A stretch of 64,000 nucleotides of DNA from Anisodus tanguticus (taxonomy: Eukaryota; Streptophyta; Magnoliopsida; Solanales; Solanaceae). The notes beneath the pieces were generated by a model that saw nothing but the letters and a program-made list of their open reading frames with translations, ran no database searches and was not told the DNA's origin. This document shows positions 58,139-64,000 of this stretch, piece by piece; the stretch's first letter is position 1, and every line of letters starts with the position of its first letter. The stretch is from the NCBI GenBank assembly GCA_034509755.1, contig CM067550.1, forward strand, positions 16,237,001 to 16,301,000, given 5' to 3'. A program made the translations under genes and the position numbers.

Positions 58139-59839
58139 CACCCCCGCAATCATAGCGGGGGGTCTTCGAACGCTGAGATTGTCCCTAAAATCTTCAAAAA
58201 GGACCGAGGGAAGACCCTTTGTAAAGATGTCAACAATTTGATACCTGGATGGGACATGGCAGACACGTACTTGACCACGAGCAACCTTTTCGCGAACAAT
58301 GTGAATGTCCATCTCGATATATTTAGTGCGACGGTGCTGAATCGGATTACCAGAGAGGTAGATGGAACTAACATTATCACAATAAACCAAGGTCACTTTC
58401 TGAATCGAACAATGAAGTTCTAACAGCAAATTACATAACCAACATAATTCCGAGACCACATTAGCTACCCCTCGATACTCGGCCTCGGTACTGGAGCGGG
58501 ACAAGGTCGACTAACGTTTCACAGACCATGAGACCAAGTTATTGCCAAGAAATATATAATAATCAGACGTAGACCCTCTGGTGTCTGGAAAGCCACCCCA
58601 ATCCGCATCAGTGTACGAGACAAGTGTAGACGTCGATGATGGATATAAATGCAAGCCATAGTCAAGTGTCCCATGGATGTACCGAATAATGCGTTTAAGC
58701 GCATTCATGTGCTCAACCTTGGGATCAGGCATAAATAAACACACCTGTTGGACGGCATATGTAATATCTGGTCTCGTGAACGTAAGATACTAAAGGGCCC
58801 CTGCAAGACTGCGATAGCGGGTCGGATCCTCGTAAGGAGAGCCAGCTGCAACACCCAATTTGGGTTTAGTATCAACTGGAGTGGAAGTGGACTTACAGGA
58901 TGACATCCCAGCCCTCTCAATGATCTTGGCTGCATACTTTCTTTGGGATAAGAACAACCCACCTGCATGACGAGTGACAGCAATCCCCAAAAAATAACTC
59001 AATTGTCCCAAGTCTTTCATAGCAAACTCAAAACTGAGCATTGTCATGATAGAATGGAGTAAGGCATCGGAAGAAGCAGTCAAGATAATATCATCCACAT
59101 ATAATAGTATATAAGCCAAGGAAGAACAATGACGATATATGAATAAGGAATTATCCGACATGTTGTGAGTGAACCCAATAGTTGAAACATAGTCGACAAA
59201 CCTCTTATACTAGGCCCGTGGAGACTACTTAAGCCCATATAAGGACTTTTTCAACAAACAGACATGATAAGGATATTTGGGATCCCTAAACCACAAGGGC
59301 TGATGCATATAGACTGTTTCCTTGAGATCACCATGTAAGAAAGCATTATTCACATCTAACTGATGAATGGGCCATGCTTTCGAAAGAGCCAAGCTGAGCA
59401 TAGTGCGAATGGTAGCCGGCTTGACCACCAGGCTAAATGTCTCACCATAATCTACACCAACCTGCTGAGTCTTACCATCACCCATAAGTCGAGCCTTATG
59501 CCTTGAAAATGAACCGTCTGAATTGTCCTTATGCGCAAAAATCCACATAGACCTAATAATATTAATAGCAGGTGGACGGGGCACCAACTCCCACGTCTTA
59601 TTATCAATAAGAGCATTATGTTCATCGGTCATAGCATTTTTCCAATTTGGGTCATTTAACGTAGACACAGCATTGCAGGGTAAGGGTGACTTAAGAACAC
59701 TAGAATTTAAATTAAAATGTCTTTTTGGTTTAAAAATACCCCGTTGGCTACGAGTGACAGGTCCTTGACTCGGGGGAGGAATGGGTGAATTTTTGGAAAT
59801 AACGGGACTAGTGACGTACTGGGCATGCTGGCCCAACAC
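58139..59839 (-). pseudogene. pol: RT and RNase H of the copia element at 57838-62915
   Basis: 59839-59225 spans the linker and the first half of RT: MTDEHNALIDNKTWELVPRP, ARLMGDGKTQQVGVDYGETF and WPIHQLDVNNAFLHGDLKET. 59161-58790 contains LAYILLYVDDIILTASSD with an intact YVDD box and MKDLGQLSYFLGIAVTRHAG. 58744-58133 is RNase H: DPKVEHMNALKRIIRYIHGT, then MSRSSTEAEYRGVANVVSEL and HVPSRYQIVDIFTKGLPSVL. Stops near 59224 and 58790 separate the pieces. It is the best-kept RT in the window. Confidence 0.88.
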
Positions 59840-61689
59840 GGTAATTAGCTACTATTTCCAATGAATGAGTGGGAACAAGAATTGGGCCAGAACTGGGCTG
59901 GGGAGGCGGCACAGTTGCTGGACTCACGACGGGAGATAGCGAATGGACAGTAGAACTAACGGGCAGTGGGCCCGCTGGGGGATTTGAGTGCAGGATACGT
60001 CCAAAAAATGGTGAATAATATACGGGGATATGCCATCATCCAAAAAATTATACGAACTAGGCACGGGATTACTAACCTTAGCAAACGGAAATTGAGATTC
60101 ATAAAAAATTACATGGCGACTAATGATGATTTTATTAGATGATAAATCAAAACATTTATAACCACGATGATTAGACGGATAGGCCAAAAACACACAAGGG
60201 GTAGACCGAGCCTGAAGTTTGTTAATTGTGGTGGACGGACAAAATGGATAACACAAGCACCCAAAGATCCTAAGATGTGAATACGAAGGAGTCTTATGAT
60301 ATAAAATTTGAAGAGGGGATGAATATGTCAAACCTTTGGAAGGGAGAATGTTAAGACGATATGTAGCCATTTATAGAGCATGAGGCCAAAAAGAAGGGGG
60401 TACAGAAGCATGAATCAATAAAGTTCTGATTATGTTATTAATGGTACGAATTTTACGTTCAGCTTTCGCATTTTGTGAAGACGTATAAGGGCAAGAGAAA
60501 CGAAAATTGATCCCATTATTAGCACAAAACTCCCTAAACACCCCATTAAATATTCTTTGCCATTATCACATTGAATACTTTTTATTTCCCGTTCGAATTG
60601 GGTTCTAATGAATGCTCTAAATTTTAAGAAAGTGGAAAAAACTTGAGATTTTTTCCCTATCGGAAAAGTCCATAAAAACTTAGAATAATCATCCAAAAAT
60701 AGAACATAGTACCGATGACCCAAATAACTGAGAACAGGAGATGTCCATAAATCGCTATGAATAATATCAAATGGCATTGAAGTATGAGAATTAGAGTCTA
60801 CAAATGGTAACCTAACAATTTTCCCTAAAGAACAAGATTGAAAATTCGGAGTACTACGCGTACCCTTACATGAAATAAACTTATTTTTATCTAAGGAAGA
60901 CAAAATAGACGACCTCTGATGATCTAGACGAGCATGCCACAAGGAAGGAGCAAGAGCTGCAAAGGTTGATGGCATATCTTGACGTGAGAAACTGGAACTT
61001 GGTATGATAGGATACAGATCGCCCTTACTATCACACCTCATGAGAGGACTCTCCGTCTTGAAATCCTTCACAGAAAACCCAAACAGATCAAATTCAAATG
61101 AAATAGAATTATCAGTGGTGAATTTACGGACATACACCAAATTTTTAATCAAGTTAGGGGCATGAAGGGTATTTTTCAAGACAAGGGGTGGATGGGGGGG
61201 GGGAGAGATAAAGTTTTATGACCAAAACCACAAATCGGAATAGTATTATCATTACCAACTATTATGTCACGAGGGTTTCTCAAATAGGAATAAGACGAGA
61301 GAGTACCTGAATCGGATGTCATGTGAGTTGTGGCACCGGTCTCCATGTACCAATTTGGGTCCTGATGAGTTAATCCCAGCATGTGCATTGCAGCTTGAAT
61401 ATCTGTCGGATAAGGGATGGAAGTGGGGCCCTCAACCGCAGAGGCCTGCTGTGGCCAAGGCCCAAGCAGGGCACGGGGTCGCCAAGGCGGCGGGCGAGAG
61501 GCGCCGTCGCCGAAACCGGGTGGACCGCGTGACTGATGTTGGAAATTGGGCCTGGACTGGGCAGTGGCCCAATTACCGTCTAGTGCCTGATTGTGGAGAG
61601 GAGACCACGAGCAACTGGCAGTTGGCCCAGGGACAGTAGGCCCATGGCCAGTTCGCTGGTGGTCCAGAAGGCCGTGACCCCTCAGTGTT
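59840..61689 (-). pseudogene. pol: Protease and integrase of the copia element at 57838-62915
   Basis: 61802-61176 leads through a proline-rich segment to the protease box WYMETGATTHMT (about 61350-61315), where the catalytic aspartate of DTG is glutamate. 61179-60430 holds NTLHAPNLIKNLVYVRKFTT, LWHARLDHQRSSILSSLDKN (zinc region), LFLDDYSKFLWTFPIGKKS with the first catalytic aspartate, and IKSIQCDNGKEYLMG with the second. The frame then shifts. 60370-59924 gives YSHLRIFGCLCYPFCPS and the start of the integrase C-terminus. Integrase is nearly complete apart from frame breaks. Confidence 0.85.
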
Positions 61690-62489
61690 TCATCTGCCGC
61701 CGCTGCCGCCATTGCCACCATGGCCACCACATTTATTTTTATTCTTGTGATTCTGACCTTTCTTGTCTCCACCATTGTGACGATCTTGGCCTGAATTATC
61801 ATAAAATGTCAAAGAACCATTAGACGTGGTCATCAAGACGAAGTTAGCGCCAGTAGCCGCCTTTTTAGCCAAACCAGCCTCCTCTACTGTAAGCATAGAC
61901 CGGTCTTGATAAAATTGCGATAAAGGGTTACATTGATGAAGTATTGAAGCAACGCCGTTATAGGCCTCAGACATGCCTGCAACCATCTGTAGAACAAGAC
62001 GATCATTGCTAACAAGAGCATCAACGTTTCGAAGTTGGTCCGCCAATTCCTTGAGCCATTTGCAATAGGAGGAAACGTTCGGAAAATCCTCCATAGTGAC
62101 TTGGGAAAAATCTTGTTCAAAGGTAACAATACGGGAATGCGCATGTTATCTTGGAATATATCACGCAATCTGTCCCAAGCAGCCATAGCAGTAGAGTTTG
62201 GTTCAATTATCATTTGTAAGAGGTCGACAGAGATAGTGGCATAAATCCACTGGAGAACTATAGCATCAAGAGTAATCCATAATTTAGGATTGTCCTCCAA
62301 GGTGGGTACATCCTGCGTGCCAGGAGCCAGAGGAATTATGTGATGGAGGACTTGATGTGCAAGTGCATGAATTTTGAACAACTCTGCCCACGTCTCATAT
62401 TGGACGTTTTCTATGTCAATAACAATAGGAAGAACGCTCTTGATGTTAGAAACTATGAGGGCAGGATGAAACATGTTCCTATCAGTCAT
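61690..62489 (-). pseudogene. gag: gag of the copia element at 57838-62915
   Basis: Starts at ATG 62489 with MTDRNMFHPALIVSNIKSVL. YETWAELFKIHALAHQVLHH and SVDLLQMIIEPNSTAMAAWD follow, the UBN2-type gag core. After a frame change near 62140, VSSYCKWLKELADQLRNVDA and LVLQMVAGMSEAYNGVAS continue at 62094-61690, then a glycine-rich tail. The start and domain order match the element at 42194-47183. One or two single-base indels break the frame. Confidence 0.85.
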
Positions 62490-62605
62490 AGTGAATAGAA
62501 CAAGAAATTTGGACACGAAATTTTGGAAGGGATTCTCGGGTTTGAGGAAGAACCGAGAGAGAATTTTCGTTTTTGGGAGAGGAGCGGAAGTATATCAGTC
62601 CTAGA

Positions 62606-62617
62606 CTTCTGATACCA
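62606..62617 (-). other. Primer-binding site of the copia element at 57838-62915
   Basis: TGGTATCAGAAG on the minus strand, directly next to the LTR, initiator tRNA-Met type. Confidence 0.8.
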
Positions 62618-62915
62618 TGAAAGAAATAATCCTTGATTATTTTCATTGGTCATTGATTGAAAGAGAATATATACAATTTACATATTTCCATAATAGGATA
62701 ATCCTATTCCTATTCTACTCCTAAAACTTTATTCTATTTGGAGACTAACTATACAATTATGGTAAGTGTACAATACTAATTATACTACAACACTATATTA
62801 CATAATTGTACATGGAAAGGAGAAAGGAGACTGCCTGGGTGGGCAGTAATAATACCGAGAACCGAGACCATCAGTATACATAATATACACATGTATATTG
62901 TGTGTATATTTAACA
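62618..62915 (-). repeat. 5' LTR of the copia element at 57838-62915
   Basis: 298 bases, ends TGTTAAATATAC and TTTCTTTCA on the element strand. Compared with the partner it has an extra ggtcattgat near 62648 and lacks ttatgtata near its outer end. Confidence 0.9.
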
Positions 62916-63236
62916 CTTTGACTACTTTAGCAGCCACAGGGAGTTTAGGCAAATACAGTAAGATTTTCATCCCTCATTTTCTCTTTCGTAAATTGAAGAC
63001 AGATAATTGTGAAGGTATCCCATGTTTGTTAATTTGGTGTATACTTATAATTGTATAGTCTAGGCCCTTAATTGATGCACTAATTGTAAAGAATAAGTAA
63101 TACGTATGTGTAGAACTAGAAAGCGTAAACAGTAGAGTCGTATTTTCTGTTTACTGGATCAGTAAAATTGCTTGAATTATGTCTCTGTCACACTGCTCTG
63201 AAGATACTGATTTTTTTACTTACAGGATAAACTTAG
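62916..63236 (+). other. Presumed intron upstream of the NLR-like exon
   Basis: No coding domain. It ends with a pyrimidine-rich tract and two possible 3' splice sites, tttttttacttacag (AG at 63224-63225) and acttag (AG at 63235-63236). The second leads straight into the long open frame. Whether the copia element at 57838 lies in the same intron is unknown. Confidence 0.4.
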
Positions 63237-64000
63237 GAATCAAACAATTCGACGTCTCGTGAATGTGCGCAGTTGTTTCGTTGCGTGCACTCTCTAAAGA
63301 AGAAGGATATATATAGTTGGGAGATTGATAGACGGGCTGATACTTTGACACGCCTACAACGTGTACTTTCATTTCTCATGAAACTGGAGGAGGTTCAACC
63401 CGAGAACACACTATCTGCACAACTAGGGGCCCTATTTCTAGAAGCTAATGAGGTCTTTAGTGAGGTGTGCCAACGCGGGAGGCGTTACACCACCGCAAGG
63501 ATGATCTCTGAGGTGCTGAATATAGTTAAATTAAAGAACATTGCCAACCGAGTACTTGAAGCTTCAGAGCCGTCTAAATCTAATAGGGAAATAGTTTCAG
63601 ATGTGCTGAACATAGTTCAACCCAAGAAGATAGCTGAGCGAATCGAAGCTTCAAAGCCATCAAGATCATCTAGCCCAATCACTACGGATATGGTGGGGTT
63701 TGTCGAAACTTTGCTTGATTGTACAATGTCGTGCCTCAACAGGGAACATGGCTGTCACCACGGGTCTGCTATGTTACTCGGACTCCCCAAACCTGTCGAC
63801 GGGTACGTGTCGGATCCTTCAGAAGTAGTGTATCTTTGCAGGATCCGAGATGGGTGCGGCAGCCATTTTGCAGAGTGCTACAGCCATTTTGCAGAGTGCT
63901 ACAGCCATTTCGGAGAGTCCGAGCAACTTAGCGCGTCTGTGCTTGAACAGAAGCTACAACCTCTCCGAGTCTTGTTCATATTAGCTGCAAAGTGGTGCAC
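63237..64000 (+). CDS. Exon of an NLR-like gene, N-terminal Solanaceae domain (partial, runs off window)
   Basis: One plus-strand frame is open from 63237 to the window end, about 254 codons, with no start needed because a 3' splice site precedes it; the first ATG is at 63379. It begins ESNNSTSRECAQLFRCVHSL and continues KKKDIYSWEIDRRADTLTRL, an alpha-helical, leucine-rich composition. A block around NIVKLKNIANRVLEASEPSK recurs about 30 residues later as NIVQPKKIAERIEASKPSRS. MVGFVETLLDC, an inserted MITE, and LEQKLQPLRVLFILAAKW follow. The spacing and motifs resemble the N-terminal Solanaceae domain of R1/Hero-type NLR immune receptors. This is recognition of a pattern, without a search. NB-ARC and LRR parts would lie beyond 64000. 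It could also be an unrelated helical protein or a fragment. Confidence 0.45.
63506..63685 (+). repeat. Internal ~30-codon direct repeat in the NLR-like frame
   Basis: gaggtgctgaatatagtt (63509) and gatgtgctgaacatagtt (63600) start two copies about 91 bases apart. The first copy encodes 30 residues and the second 29. The shared protein pattern is VLNIV, K-IA-R, EAS-PS. In R1/Hero-type proteins one such segment is expected, so this may be a local duplication. Confidence 0.55.
63768..63932. mobile_element. MITE inside the NLR-like open frame
   Basis: Left end GCTATGTTACTCGGACTCCC; the reverse complement of the right end reads GCTAAGTTGCTCGGACTCTC. Both match at 17 of 20 positions. The middle is also palindromic (gtgtcggatccttcag against ctttgcaggatccgag). 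This palindrome is a familiar dispersed repeat in Solanaceae. It also holds a 21-bp tandem repeat, agccattttgcagagtgctac at 63860 and 63881, with a partial third. Length is about 165 bases, a multiple of three, and no stop is introduced. Confidence 0.75.

Larger units (their letters stand above)
57838..62915 (-). mobile_element. Second Ale-like Ty1/copia element, no matching target duplication
   Basis: LTRs at 57838-58138 and 62618-62915 flank gag and pol on the minus strand. Proteins align closely in type with the element at 42194-47183 (for example TEAEYRGVANVV and IPICGFG-like motifs). The five bases outside the ends are acatg (57833-57837) and ctttg (62916-62920) and do not match. RT is intact at the active site; protease and reading frames are damaged. 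Confidence 0.9.

Overview
This window looks like repeat-dense intergenic DNA from a flowering plant, most probably a member of the Solanaceae. The reasons are a tRNA-derived SINE of the type found in tobacco, potato and tomato relatives, a short palindromic MITE that is common in that family, chromodomain Ty3/gypsy elements, Ale-like Ty1/copia elements, and an NLR-like exon at the right edge. The family assignment comes from recognition, not from a search. Nothing bacterial is present. Almost every long reading frame belongs to a transposable element, and most are decayed.

Layout. 1-8837: a minus-strand Tat/Ogre-type Ty3/gypsy element with a ~5 kb LTR, a stop-interrupted gag and only the last part of integrase, so nearly all of pol is deleted. 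It sits inside the integrase gene of an older minus-strand chromovirus (8838-13946). 14672-23555: a structurally complete minus-strand Ty1/copia element with 1.4 kb LTRs and the target duplication GATCC; its RT catalytic motif is mutated. 24229-27791: a complete hAT DNA transposon with GC-rich ends, matching inverted repeats, an 8-bp duplication and a frameshifted transposase. 28551-40712: a plus-strand copia element without a visible 5' LTR. Its 3' LTR is split by a minus-strand Tekay/Del-like chromovirus (32738-40573, duplication TTACA). 40806-40952: a scrap of a cysteine-rich receptor-like kinase.

41191-42184: a ~1 kb inverted-repeat element that has itself received a SINE and a hAT MITE. 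42194-47183: an Ale-like copia element (duplication CTTTA). 47184-49072: a possible first exon, a SINE scrap, a MITE-like inverted repeat and the RT tail of a LINE. 49073-55190: a second, plus-strand copy of the chromovirus family seen at 32738, inserted in that LINE. 55191-57350: the 5' half of the LINE (ORF1 and the start of its endonuclease). 57838-62915: a second Ale-like copia element. 63237-64000: an open reading frame that runs off the window, resembling the N-terminal Solanaceae domain of R1/Hero-type NLR resistance proteins, with a ~165 bp MITE inside it that keeps the frame open.

How it fits together. Nesting gives relative ages: the chromovirus at 8838 is older than the Ogre-like element, the copia at 28551 is older than the chromovirus at 32738, and the LINE is older than the chromovirus at 49073. 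The two chromovirus copies share the same ~3.9 kb interior, which keeps gag and integrase pieces but has no recognisable reverse transcriptase. This points to a deletion-derived family that moved using another element's enzymes. I found no new molecular system. The observations most worth following are the MITE inside the NLR-like frame, the RT-less chromovirus family with a 1/2/3-copy repeat in its LTRs, and the complete hAT element.
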